A stretch of 64,000 nt of DNA, taken from the NCBI GenBank assembly GCA_013349615.1, contig DUZJ01000006.1:1-64000 (forward strand). The letters run 5' to 3'. The translations under genes were made by a program, and so were the position numbers. How positions within the stretch are numbered: position 1 is the stretch's first letter; every line of letters begins with the position of its first letter. The notes beneath the pieces are model-generated. The model worked only from the letters and a program-made list of their open reading frames with translations, was not told the origin of the DNA and did not search any database. The stretch comes from Planctomycetota bacterium. GTDB lineage: Bacteria; Planctomycetota; Phycisphaerae; Sedimentisphaerales; Anaerobacaceae. Positions 18,077 through 26,885 of the stretch are shown here, in pieces.

Positions 18077-18217
18077 TCACCACCGAGTTTGCAGAGTTTT
18101 TTAATATTGTCATTCCTGCGCAACGTTGTCGTCCCCGCGAACGCAGGGACACGAATTCATCTTCTTTTCCTTTTGTTCTATTCTTTCTCTGCGTTCTCAG
18201 CGTTCTCTGCGGTTAGT
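18077..18217. repeat. MITE-like dispersed repeat (copy outside a gene)
   Basis: Ends CACCACCGAGTTTGCAGAG and CTCTGCGGTTAGT are roughly inverted copies. Between them are TTTTTTAATATTGTCATTCCTGCG and CTGCGTTCTCAGCGTTCTCTG. Read on the minus strand, both ends align with the insertion at 54947-55049 inside the dinG-type gene (GCAGGAATGACAATRTTAAAAAACTCYGC). An intergenic copy gives the boundaries of the element. Confidence 0.65.
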
Positions 18218-18232
18218 CTTTGTATTTCTCAA

Positions 18233-19219
18233 TTATTTGCCGGGCACATTGATATCGGAGAGCCCAATTGGCGCCTCGAGCCATTGATTGACATCCACGG
18301 CCGCGCGCGCAGAGTTTGGCGCCTTGGGTCCAATATTGATATCAGAAACTACCGGGGCACCGTTCGGTGTTTGGGTCCGCTGATTGGCATCGAGAACCCT
18401 AAAAACAAAATTTGGTTCCGGCTTCACATTGTAATCGAGAACCCGAGGGACACGATTCGGCGCCGGCGGCCATAGATTGACGTCGACAGGTCCCAACTGG
18501 CTCGGTGGTTCGAGAAAGTCAGGAAGTAGTTGTCTTGGTCTTGGCGATGCCTTAAAAACCACCTTTTGCTGGTAATCGGCCATAGTTTCGAGACGATGTT
18601 TTGCCTGGGCAAAGGCTGTGGTAGCTTCAAAGTCAGGATTTGCCACAAGCTCTTTGTATATTTGCCGTGCACCATCAAAGTTACCGAGCTCTTCTTCGCA
18701 AAGTCCCAGGCCGAACCTTGCAGCCGCCCTCAACGACCGATTCAGCGTGGCCCTTCCAAGCACTTGGCTATATGCACTCTTGGCCTGGTTTATCGCCGTT
18801 CGCACCTCTGCCTCGCTCACAGCCTCCTGGCGGTAATGCAATCCCGCACGCAGGGCTTCTGCCCGCTTAATTAACGCCAGAGCAGCCATCTGGTCGTCTT
18901 TGGCACCATCGGCGGCGGCACGGAGAGCACCGGCCGTCTCGATGAGAACATACGAAGCATCGACTCCCCGGGCCTGGGCCATAAGGATTTGCATCTTGTT
19001 TTGCGGCAGTCTCGAGAGAAGACTTGTAAAGTTGAGCTGTCTTTGAACCGATTCCACGTTTTTGTTGTACCAGTACCACAGGCCTGAGCCTGCGACCAGG
19101 ACTGCAACTACTGAAACGTAGATAATCATTCTATAATTTCCCCGGGACCACTGCGGCAAATTTGCAATCCACTCGGCCAACTCATTAGTTTTTAGTTCGT
19201 GTCGATGCTCAGACTTCAT
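18233..19219 (-). CDS. Membrane-anchored TPR protein (YfgM-like) with repetitive tail
   Basis: 328 residues. Residues 1-28 are cytoplasmic and charged, then one transmembrane helix (MIIYVSVVAVLVAGSGLWYWY), then a periplasmic helical region with tetratricopeptide character (AEALRAGLHYRQEAVSEAEVRTAINQAKSAY, RAAARFGLGLCEEELGNFDGARQIYKEL). The last 90 residues are a Pro/Asn/Val-rich string of 15-17 residue units built on V-x-D-x-N (VDVNLWPP, VLDYNVKPEP, VLDANQRTQTP, VVSDINIGP, AVDVNQWLEAP). The fold is like YfgM or BamD-type envelope adaptors; no partner is evident. Confidence 0.75.
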   Translation of the reverse strand: MKSEHRHELKTNELAEWIANLPQWSRGNYRMIIYVSVVAVLVAGSGLWYWYNKNVESVQRQLNFTSLLSRLPQNKMQILMAQARGVDASYVLIETAGALRAAADGAKDDQMAALALIKRAEALRAGLHYRQEAVSEAEVRTAINQAKSAYSQVLGRATLNRSLRAAARFGLGLCEEELGNFDGARQIYKELVANPDFEATTAFAQAKHRLETMADYQQKVVFKASPRPRQLLPDFLEPPSQLGPVDVNLWPPAPNRVPRVLDYNVKPEPNFVFRVLDANQRTQTPNGAPVVSDINIGPKAPNSARAAVDVNQWLEAPIGLSDINVPGK

Positions 19220-19399
19220 CTCTCGACTCCTTTCAGTCGCTCAGGATGATCCTGAGCGAAATCGAACCGGTCATTTTCCCTGCGTCTCTTTCTTAAAATA
19301 GTTTACTGCCTGTAATATTCAATCATAGACTTAAAAAGGCATTGTAACAAAATTTCTTTTATCTTGCAACAAGCCCCTCTGCCGATTAAAATTTTATCT

Positions 19400-19439
19400 C
19401 GTTAGAAATCCAGATAACTCCGGCGTCCTGCTTCTAACG
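19400..19439. repeat. Short GTTAGAA palindrome, probable relative of the 61 bp element
   Basis: CGTTAGAA (19400-19407) and TTCTAACG (19432-19439) form an 8 bp inverted repeat with CCAGATAACTCCGGCGTCCTG between. The ends match the core of the GCCCCGTTAGAAAT arms, but the flanking GCCCC is replaced and the unit is shorter. Confidence 0.5.
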
Positions 19440-19472
19440 CGGCAGAGCCAATAATTAACCGAAAGGGAATAG

Positions 19473-21326
19473 ATGTTCAAAATTCTCAGGAAACCAAAAA
19501 CACGTGCTTTTTTGCTGTGCGGGCTGTTTTTAGCTCTCCTCAACACTCATTTCTTGAGCCTGGATTCTCGCGCGAGCATCGAGAATCGAGAGTCGAGGGT
19601 CGAGCACTGGGACCCTACCAAATATATTGGCATTGATGAAATTCGGCCCGGTATGGAGGCGTATTGCCTTACCTGCTATAGCGGCACTAAGATTGAAAAG
19701 TTTAGTCTGGATGTTCTAAGCGTAGCTCGTAATGCGATGCCGGGCAGGGATTGGATTCTGGTCCAGGGAACGGATGAGCGTTTTATCCACACAGGCCCGG
19801 TGGCTGGCTGCAGCGGTTCGCCGGTCTATATCGATGGCCGCTTAGCCGGCGCATTAGCTTACGCGTTTTTTTACAGTAAGGACCCACTATACGGTGTTAC
19901 GCCAATCGAGGAGATGCTCAGGGTGGGAGAAGTTAGCCGGCCGCAGCACGCGCAGTCCGGGTACGTGCTTGATTTTTCCAGGCCGATTGATTTTGCCCGG
20001 ATTGACAAGCAAATTACGACTCCACAATCTTCAAGGCGGCGCAGCCTTACCGGTGCCGCGGCTTTGCCCTGTCCGTTGGTTACCTCAGGTTTGCCGGCTC
20101 AGGTCGCTGAACAGTTAAATGCTTTAGTCGAACCTTTCGGACTTGTCGTCGTTTCCGGCGTCGGGGGTGGCGCGTCTGTCAACAAAAAACTGGATGTTCA
20201 GTTGGCCCCGGGGAGCTGCCTGGTCGTACCTTTGGTGACCGGTGATATATCAATGGAAATTGTCGGGACTGTAACCGATGTCGTTGGTGACAAGGTCTAT
20301 GGCTTCGGGCACAGTTATCTCGGTTACGGGCAGGTAAATTTGCCTATGGCCACCGGACAAGTCCACACCGTGGTATCAAGCATGTATCGCTCTCTCAAGC
20401 TCGGCAGCGCGGTCAAAATAGTCGGTGCTCTGACAAGGGATGAGTCGCCGGCGGTCTTCGGACGAATCGGTGCAAAGCCGCACATGTTCCCCCTGACGAT
20501 AACGATAGACGACTACAGAGACAGTAACAAGAGGCTTTACAACTGCCGGGTTGCGCATAATCGGATGCTTACTCCAATGTTAATTCGCTCGACTGTGGCT
20601 GGAGCAGGTCTCTGTCTTGGCGATTTGCCGCACGACCATATGATTGAGTATAAGGTGGCTATCGGCATAGAGAACGCCGAAACGATTACCTTTGAAAATG
20701 TCTCCACAAACATAGGCCTGACCGAGATGCTAATGGAAACTGTTAGCCCGGTCACGATGCTTATGAACAATCCGTATAAAGAAGTCGATATAAAATCGGT
20801 CGATTTTGATGTTCGCATTGTGCCGAAAAGCATCGTTTCGCATATATGGTCAATCGATTTGTCCGATTCAAAAGTCAAGGCAGGCCGGAATATCGACCTC
20901 GGAATAGTTGTAGAATCCGTTCGGACGGGAAAGAAAAAGTACCAGTGCACCTTCGAAATACCTAAGAGCCTGCCGCCTGGAAGATATGATTTGACTATCT
21001 GCGGCGGCTACGGTTATGAGCTGTTTCTCAGGAAAAATACGCCGTACAAATTTGTGGCCCAGAATTTGCCGGGCTTACTGGAGGCCTTGAAGTATCTTCT
21101 TACTATCGAAAGAGACAAGTTGTATTGTATTTTGGCCTTACCGCCAGGTGGTGTCACCATAGAAAAGGCTGAGCTTCCTGATTTACCGGACACAAAGGCG
21201 CTCATCCTGCAAAGTGCAAAAAGAACGCTTAGGACCCAGCTATATCCACACTGGCTCGAAAAAAGAATAGAGTCCGGCACAGTTATTATCGACAAGAAGA
21301 CTATGCGTATAACGGTAGAAAAATAA
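19473..21326 (+). CDS. S55 (SpoIVB-type) serine peptidase, secreted
   Basis: 617 residues starting after AAGGGAATAG. A signal peptide or anchor (FLLCGLFLALLNTHFLSL) is followed by a short Arg/Glu-rich stretch that derives from dispersed repeat DNA. The S55 core then begins at YIGIDEIRPGMEAYCLT; HTGPVAGCSGSPVYIDGRLAGAL contains the catalytic serine region, and VYGFGHSYLGYGQVNLPMATG supplies further conserved residues. In Bacillus, SpoIVB triggers a membrane protease in spore development; in planctomycetes the role is unknown. The next gene, a secreted propeller protein, follows after 68 bases and may share the transcript. Confidence 0.85.
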   Translation: MFKILRKPKTRAFLLCGLFLALLNTHFLSLDSRASIENRESRVEHWDPTKYIGIDEIRPGMEAYCLTCYSGTKIEKFSLDVLSVARNAMPGRDWILVQGTDERFIHTGPVAGCSGSPVYIDGRLAGALAYAFFYSKDPLYGVTPIEEMLRVGEVSRPQHAQSGYVLDFSRPIDFARIDKQITTPQSSRRRSLTGAAALPCPLVTSGLPAQVAEQLNALVEPFGLVVVSGVGGGASVNKKLDVQLAPGSCLVVPLVTGDISMEIVGTVTDVVGDKVYGFGHSYLGYGQVNLPMATGQVHTVVSSMYRSLKLGSAVKIVGALTRDESPAVFGRIGAKPHMFPLTITIDDYRDSNKRLYNCRVAHNRMLTPMLIRSTVAGAGLCLGDLPHDHMIEYKVAIGIENAETITFENVSTNIGLTEMLMETVSPVTMLMNNPYKEVDIKSVDFDVRIVPKSIVSHIWSIDLSDSKVKAGRNIDLGIVVESVRTGKKKYQCTFEIPKSLPPGRYDLTICGGYGYELFLRKNTPYKFVAQNLPGLLEALKYLLTIERDKLYCILALPPGGVTIEKAELPDLPDTKALILQSAKRTLRTQLYPHWLEKRIESGTVIIDKKTMRITVEK

Positions 21327-21394
21327 GGCGTGATGCGCGAAGCATAAAACGCAATAACAGATACGAGGTATAATATTGTATTCGGGGAAATGTT

Positions 21395-23641
21395 ATGAGA
21401 GAAAAATTGCACCGCAATTGCAAATTCACACTTGCAGTAGTAACTTTAGTCTGTCTGGTTATAAGTTCAGCTTCTCTGGCGGTCAGCAGTAAGATTACAC
21501 GTCACGCAAGCAGCTCAGATATGTTGAAGGGCAAGACCGAAAATATTGTGGTTGGCGCACGAGGAACTATTCAGCTCGGCAGCGCCTGGGAGGCGCTCGT
21601 TGAAAAGTTTGAAGATGTTTGGTCGGTAAACAGCATCGTCGTAAGCGGCGGTACGGTCTATGTCGGCACAAGCCCTAACGGCGGTATCTACAAATACAGT
21701 CTCGGCAAACTGAAAAAGATTTATCCGCCGCCGTCAGAGGAAAAACCGGCCGTCAAACAGGCAAAAGAGACAAACGAGCCTGGTGATGCCAATACTGTCG
21801 AGGCCGAAGAGCACCTCTCCAACGAACATATATTCGCGATGGCAACCGATATGTCCGGCAGGCTTTTGGCAGGTATTAGCGGCGACAAATGCAGGCTCTG
21901 CCGGTTCAAAGCCGACAAATGCCAGGTCATTTTTGAGTTGAATGAGGAAAAATATATCTTCGCCATAGCTATCGATGCCGGCGGAAATATATATCTGGGG
22001 ACCGGGCCGCAAGGCAAGGTTTACAGGCTTGACCCGTTGGGCAAAAAATCTCGGCTTATTTATGATAGTCTCGACAAGAACATACTTTCACTGGCAATCG
22101 GGCAAGACGGCTTTGTCTACGCAGGAAGTGACAGCAGGGGACTGGTATATAAGATAAATCCGCGCACAAAAACGGCAGCGGTCTTATATGACAGCGACCA
22201 GCCGGAGATTACAGCATTATTATTCACAAAAGATGGCGATTTGCATGCAGCCGCGACATCCGCAAAGATTGTCCAGGCCCAGACCAAATTTGCCGCACAA
22301 TTACCTTCAGCCGGTCGGCCTGAAGCGAAATCGCCAAAACCGCCAGGTGCCGCAGAGGGCGGACTGAAGCTCAAGATTGCAAATATAAAAAAAGGAGCCG
22401 GTGATAAAACCGTAAAAAGACCGGTACCGACACGCAAGCCACCCAAGCCGGGCCAGGCCAGTTACATATACAAGATAACTAAGGACGGTTTCGTAACCGA
22501 TATATTCAGCGAGGCGGCCGTTTTCTTCTGCCTGGCGGAACAAGACAAAAAACTGCTTATCGGTACCGGAAACAGTGCTCAGCTTTTTACCGTCGACCCG
22601 GCCTCGGAGCAGCAGGCAATTATCTATGAGGACAAACAGGCGTCACAAATAACAGCGGCAGCCGTCTGGCGCGACATTGTGTATCTCGGTACGGCGAATC
22701 CTCCAAAGTTGATAAAGTTAGGCTCCGGCTTCGCTTCCGAAGGAACTTACACTTCCGACCTTATCGACGCCGGTCAGCCAGCCAAGTGGGGCAAGCTGCA
22801 AATCGAAGCCGATATTCCAAAAGGCTGCAGCGTTCAGGTCGCTTCCCGCAGTGGAAACGTTAAAGATGTCAACGACCCGACTTTTTCGCCCTGGACAGAG
22901 CTGGTGAAAATGACGCAGCCCGTCCAGTTGCGATGCCCGCTCGGCAGGTTCTGTCAATATAAACTTGTGCTGCAAAGCGAAGATGGCCTGCAAAGCCCGC
23001 TTATAAGGGAAATTGCTGTTGCCGGAAGTGTGCCGAATTTGGCGCCGAAAGTCGAATCGGTCGCCGTTAGCCGAATTGCAGCAGCCGGCAAAAAGGGAAT
23101 GTTCAAAATAAGCTGCAAGGCCAAAGACGATAATGGTGACAAGCTGATTTACAAAATAGATTTTAGAAAAATCGGAAGAACAAACTGGATTGAGCTCAAA
23201 GACGAGCTCGAAGCGGTAAGTTTTGAATGGGACGGAAGAACTGTAGAAGACGGCCGGTACGAGGTCAGGGTAACCACAAGCGATGAGAGAAGCAATACCA
23301 CTACAACCAAGCTGACGGGCAGTAGAATAAGCGAGCCGGTTGTAGTCGATAACACAGCCCCGGTTATTGAAAGGCACTCTATCGACAAAGACGCCAAAAC
23401 CATAACGCTGAAGCTGCATATATCGGATGAATTCAGCGCAATCGACCGGCTTCAATACACCGTTGACAGCAACGCCAAATGGATAGCTACTATGCCCAAC
23501 GACCTGGTCTATGATACTACGGATGAAGATTTTACGATTGTGATTGAAGAACTGGAGACCGGCGAGCACATAATCGCAGTCAGAATCAGTGATAGCGTCG
23601 GCAATACAATGTACAAAACTTTCGAGGTCAATGTCTCGTGA
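21395..23641 (+). CDS. Secreted beta-propeller protein with C-terminal Ig-like part
   Basis: 748 residues. N-terminal signal peptide (FTLAVVTLVCLVISSASLA). Residues 60-480 contain propeller-type blades (VYVGTSPNGGIYKYSLGKLKKIY, IYLGTGPQGKVYRLDP, VYAGSDSRGLVYKINP, LLIGTGNSAQLFTVDP), interrupted by two low-complexity Pro/Lys/Glu linkers (PPSEEKPAVKQAKETNE and KRPVPTRKPPKPG). The last 230 residues look like Ig/FN3 strands (KISCKAKDDNGDKLIYKIDFR, VRISDSVGNTMYKTFEV). Probably an extracytoplasmic binding or scaffolding protein. Its pairing with the S55 protease is suggestive only. Confidence 0.75.
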   Translation: MREKLHRNCKFTLAVVTLVCLVISSASLAVSSKITRHASSSDMLKGKTENIVVGARGTIQLGSAWEALVEKFEDVWSVNSIVVSGGTVYVGTSPNGGIYKYSLGKLKKIYPPPSEEKPAVKQAKETNEPGDANTVEAEEHLSNEHIFAMATDMSGRLLAGISGDKCRLCRFKADKCQVIFELNEEKYIFAIAIDAGGNIYLGTGPQGKVYRLDPLGKKSRLIYDSLDKNILSLAIGQDGFVYAGSDSRGLVYKINPRTKTAAVLYDSDQPEITALLFTKDGDLHAAATSAKIVQAQTKFAAQLPSAGRPEAKSPKPPGAAEGGLKLKIANIKKGAGDKTVKRPVPTRKPPKPGQASYIYKITKDGFVTDIFSEAAVFFCLAEQDKKLLIGTGNSAQLFTVDPASEQQAIIYEDKQASQITAAAVWRDIVYLGTANPPKLIKLGSGFASEGTYTSDLIDAGQPAKWGKLQIEADIPKGCSVQVASRSGNVKDVNDPTFSPWTELVKMTQPVQLRCPLGRFCQYKLVLQSEDGLQSPLIREIAVAGSVPNLAPKVESVAVSRIAAAGKKGMFKISCKAKDDNGDKLIYKIDFRKIGRTNWIELKDELEAVSFEWDGRTVEDGRYEVRVTTSDERSNTTTTKLTGSRISEPVVVDNTAPVIERHSIDKDAKTITLKLHISDEFSAIDRLQYTVDSNAKWIATMPNDLVYDTTDEDFTIVIEELETGEHIIAVRISDSVGNTMYKTFEVNVS

Positions 23642-23701
23642 GTCGTGGTTCGTGACTTCCGCATTGGGCGGATTCGGACACGGGTCACGGGGCACGAAAT
23701 T

Positions 23702-24565
23702 GTGCGATTTATCAAATTTGAAAAAATCGTTGACACCGTTGAATCGCTTTGCATAGCAGCCGCTCACGAGCTGGGCGATGATGTTTTAGCTGCTCTCCGG
23801 CAGGCGGCACAAAAAGAATCCAACCCCGCCGCGGCTAACATATTAAATCAGCTTATCGAAAATGCACGCATAGCAGCAGCCGAATCAATACCGCTCTGCC
23901 AGGATACCGGCCTCGCGGTAGTCTTTGTCGAGCAGGGTGCTGATGTGGCTGTTAAGCCCACTTCAGACCAGACGAAGGCAACGCTGTTCGACGCAATCAA
24001 CGCCGGAGTTGCCGCTGGCTACGAAAAAGGATACCTGCGGAAAAGCGTCGTCGCCGACCCTTTGAATACACGCAAAAACACCAGGTCAAATACACCTGCT
24101 ATAATTCATCTCACGATTCTACCCGGCAAGACCTTAAAGCTGACCGTTATGACCAAAGGCGGAGGCTGCGAGAACAAGAGCCGGTTCAAAATGTTCAGGC
24201 CCACGGCGGAAAGAAACCAAATAATTGATTGGGTGGTCGATGTCACCAAAGACGCCGGGGCTGATGCCTGTCCGCCGTTTGTCGTGGGTGTAGGGATTGG
24301 GGGCGATTTCGAACTAAGCTGCCTGCTCAGTAAAAAGGCCCTCTGCCGAAATCTAACTACAAGAAACAACGATGAGTTCTACGCAAAGCTCGAGGCGGAC
24401 TTGCTCTCGGCGGTCAATGCGCTCGGCCTCGGCCCGCAGGGACTTGGCGGTGACACTACAGCTTTAGCGTGCCTGGTCGAAACCGCTCCGTGCCACATTG
24501 CATCACTGCCCGTGGCGGTAAACATCGAATGCCACAGCCACCGCCACAAGTCAGCGGTCATTTAG
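23702..24565 (+). CDS. Class I fumarase / tartrate dehydratase alpha domain
   Basis: [4Fe-4S] hydro-lyase N-terminal domain (PF05681). Motifs PLCQDTGLAVVFVEQG, GGGCENKSRFKMF, CPPFVVGVGIGGDFE and LGLGPQGLGGDTTAL are all present, with cysteines placed for the iron-sulfur cluster. GTG 23702 is my start; the frame is open back to 23645, but that stretch derives from GTGAGTCGTGGTTCGTGAC-type repeat sequence. The beta domain (PF05683), needed for activity in two-subunit enzymes, is not adjacent, since the next gene runs the other way. It must be encoded elsewhere, or this protein has a different role. Confidence 0.85.
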   Translation: MRFIKFEKIVDTVESLCIAAAHELGDDVLAALRQAAQKESNPAAANILNQLIENARIAAAESIPLCQDTGLAVVFVEQGADVAVKPTSDQTKATLFDAINAGVAAGYEKGYLRKSVVADPLNTRKNTRSNTPAIIHLTILPGKTLKLTVMTKGGGCENKSRFKMFRPTAERNQIIDWVVDVTKDAGADACPPFVVGVGIGGDFELSCLLSKKALCRNLTTRNNDEFYAKLEADLLSAVNALGLGPQGLGGDTTALACLVETAPCHIASLPVAVNIECHSHRHKSAVI

Positions 24566-26867
24566 CCGGCTGCTCAACCACGTCGGCCAGACCCACGTCG
24601 ATATATTGCCCGCCGCCCGTTTGATGACAATGAACGGCCAGGCAATTACGCCCGGCTTTCAATGCCTTGCGTGCCGCCGCATTAATAGGAACCTGGACAT
24701 AACTGCCGGTAAAGCCGCTAACCTCCGCCGCCGGCACACCGTTGATATAGACCTCGGCGTCCTCGTCGTGATGAATGTTCAGATGCAGTTGGCCGAACTT
24801 TTTGTCCTTTAACTCAAAGCTGCGCTGTAACCAGATGTCCGATGATTTCCACTCGGTCCGCACAACCGAACCGGGCGTGCCTTTGGTACCGAAACCACCC
24901 TGGCCTTTCTTCCAGGAAGATTCGTCAAATCCGGGTTTCTCCCACCCGTCTTTGGGTTTGCTGGTTGTGTAACTCCACTCGATACCACGCCTCTCCGATG
25001 TTGGCACAACCGTCTTGATTATCGGCGGCGGCAGGTAGAGCTTGCGTGCGGCTTCAGCCATCTTCTTGGCGTCCGCCTTTATCATCGCCCGGTCATACGT
25101 CATATACCCGTTGACCTCAACCTCCACATCCGTCGTCTGGGTGTACACCGCGGCCGACAGCCCACTGCCGATTAGAGGACGAAGCCTGCCTAACAAAGCT
25201 ACGTATGCATCCGTCAGTTGCTCCCTGGTTTCATAACTGCGATAGCCCCAGTTCTTCTCTGCCTGCCACGTATGACCTTTCACCGGCAGGCCCAGCCCGC
25301 CGAACTCGCCCAGTACCGCAACTCGCTTCTCCTCGTTGGGCGGTGCCGCCGGACCGGGATAGCTGTGAATATCGTGCACGTCGCCGGATTCTTTGTTAGC
25401 CCAGCCGCTGGCCTCGTTCACCAAACGCGTCGGGTCCCACTCTTTAACCAACTCCGAATATCTCGGCGTGTCGTGCTGTCCCCACCCCTCGTTAAACGGC
25501 ACCCACATAATAATGCACGGATGGTTGTAGAAATTTTCAACGAGCCGTTTCAGTTCCAGCTCGAACTGCTCACGCGCCTCATCCCCTTTATTATTGCCGC
25601 TGGCCATGTCCTGCCACACCATTAAGCCCAGCTTATCGCACCAGTAGTACAGCCGCTGCGGCTCTATCTTGACGTGTTTCCGCAGCATATTACAGCCGAT
25701 TTTCTTCAATACCTCGATGTCGTAGCGAAGGGCCTCATCCGTCGGCGCAGTATACAATCCATCAGGCCACCACCCCTGGTCCAGCGGCCCATACTGAAAC
25801 AAAGACTTGTTGTTCAAAAACAGTCGATTTATTCCGCTTTCATCCTTACCCAGCGAGATCTTTCGAAGACCACAATAACTGCGTACCTCGTCAACTTTCC
25901 TGCCGCCGAGCGAGGTCCGGTCCTTTTTCTCGTGCAGGGCGATTCTGAGGTCATATAAGTAAGGCGAATCGGGTGACCACAAGCGAGGCTTCCGGCTGCC
26001 GGGCAAAGAAAGGAAAAACCTTTTTCCGGGATAGTCCCATCGGCCGGAAACGCCTCTGTAACCATCCTTATCAGGAGGCAGCATTACCTCGCCGTGTACG
26101 ACATATTTCTTTGGCTGGCCGGCAACATCAACCGTTAGCCAAAAGCGATTCTCGTCCACGTCCGGCTCGATCTTAATTGAGCGGATGTGAGACTGGGGTA
26201 CCGGCTCGAGCCACACTGTCTGCCATATTCCGGTCACGGCGGTGTACATAATACCGCCCGGCTTTTTCACCTGCTTGCCGCGGGGCTGGCTCCCGTCATT
26301 CGTCGGGTCCCACACCGAAAGAACAATCTCCTGCGAACCCGACTTTTTCAGCATATCGGTAATATCAAACGTAAACGCATCGTATCCGCCCTTATGATTG
26401 CCGAGCTCTTTGCCGTTGACCCACACCGTTGTGTCCCAGTCCACCGCACCAAAATGAAGCAGCACCCGCTTCTCCTTCCACTTGCGCGAAATCTTAAATG
26501 TGCGCCGATACCAAAGACGCTTCTCCTTACCCACTGGCTTCATCACGCCCGACAGGGCCGATTCGCAGGGAAAAGGAACCAGGATTTCACCATCGAACTT
26601 CTCCGGCTGCTCCGCATCCCTGGCGGTAATGGCATAATCCCATAAGCCGTTCAGGTTCACCCAATCCTCTCGGACCATCTGCGGACGCGGATACTCAGGA
26701 TGGGCATTGCTCGGCGAAACATCCTTTGACCAACGTGTCATCAGCGGCCCATCAGCCGGTTTCCACTTCGCCCACACGGATGAGCTGATGCACAAAACCG
26801 TGCATATCACGACCAAATAATGAATTTTATTTATCATACAATCTCTTTCGCTTCGCTTTGATTCCAT
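24558..26867 (-). CDS. Secreted glycoside hydrolase family 2 with C-terminal jelly-roll domain
   Basis: 769 residues. ATG 26867 has the best ribosome site (GAGGAGATAGAAAG); a signal peptide ends near SSVWAKW. The GH2 sugar-binding domain (LNGLWDYAITARDAEQPE, WYRRTFKISRKWKEKRVLLHFGAVDWDTTVWVNG), the immunoglobulin domain and the TIM barrel with acid/base WVPFNEGWGQHD and nucleophile region VLGEFGGLG are in order. The last 130 residues (EDAEVYINGVPAAEVSGFTG) form an extra galactose-binding-like module. Likely a beta-galactosidase, glucuronidase or mannosidase acting on polysaccharide fragments outside the cytoplasm. Overlaps the fumarase end by 8 bases in convergent orientation. Confidence 0.9.
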   Translation of the reverse strand: MESKRSERDCMINKIHYLVVICTVLCISSSVWAKWKPADGPLMTRWSKDVSPSNAHPEYPRPQMVREDWVNLNGLWDYAITARDAEQPEKFDGEILVPFPCESALSGVMKPVGKEKRLWYRRTFKISRKWKEKRVLLHFGAVDWDTTVWVNGKELGNHKGGYDAFTFDITDMLKKSGSQEIVLSVWDPTNDGSQPRGKQVKKPGGIMYTAVTGIWQTVWLEPVPQSHIRSIKIEPDVDENRFWLTVDVAGQPKKYVVHGEVMLPPDKDGYRGVSGRWDYPGKRFFLSLPGSRKPRLWSPDSPYLYDLRIALHEKKDRTSLGGRKVDEVRSYCGLRKISLGKDESGINRLFLNNKSLFQYGPLDQGWWPDGLYTAPTDEALRYDIEVLKKIGCNMLRKHVKIEPQRLYYWCDKLGLMVWQDMASGNNKGDEAREQFELELKRLVENFYNHPCIIMWVPFNEGWGQHDTPRYSELVKEWDPTRLVNEASGWANKESGDVHDIHSYPGPAAPPNEEKRVAVLGEFGGLGLPVKGHTWQAEKNWGYRSYETREQLTDAYVALLGRLRPLIGSGLSAAVYTQTTDVEVEVNGYMTYDRAMIKADAKKMAEAARKLYLPPPIIKTVVPTSERRGIEWSYTTSKPKDGWEKPGFDESSWKKGQGGFGTKGTPGSVVRTEWKSSDIWLQRSFELKDKKFGQLHLNIHHDEDAEVYINGVPAAEVSGFTGSYVQVPINAAARKALKAGRNCLAVHCHQTGGGQYIDVGLADVVEQPAK

Positions 26868-26885
26868 CTTTCTATCTCCTCAAAT

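Noticed and set aside
17261-18475. 404-residue plus-strand ORF
   Set aside because: Antisense to rluD and to the end of the TPR gene, both of which carry clear family motifs or a membrane helix; its own sequence has none.
22718-23767. 349-residue minus-strand ORF
   Set aside because: Antisense shadow of the secreted propeller gene and the fumarase start; no domain recognised.
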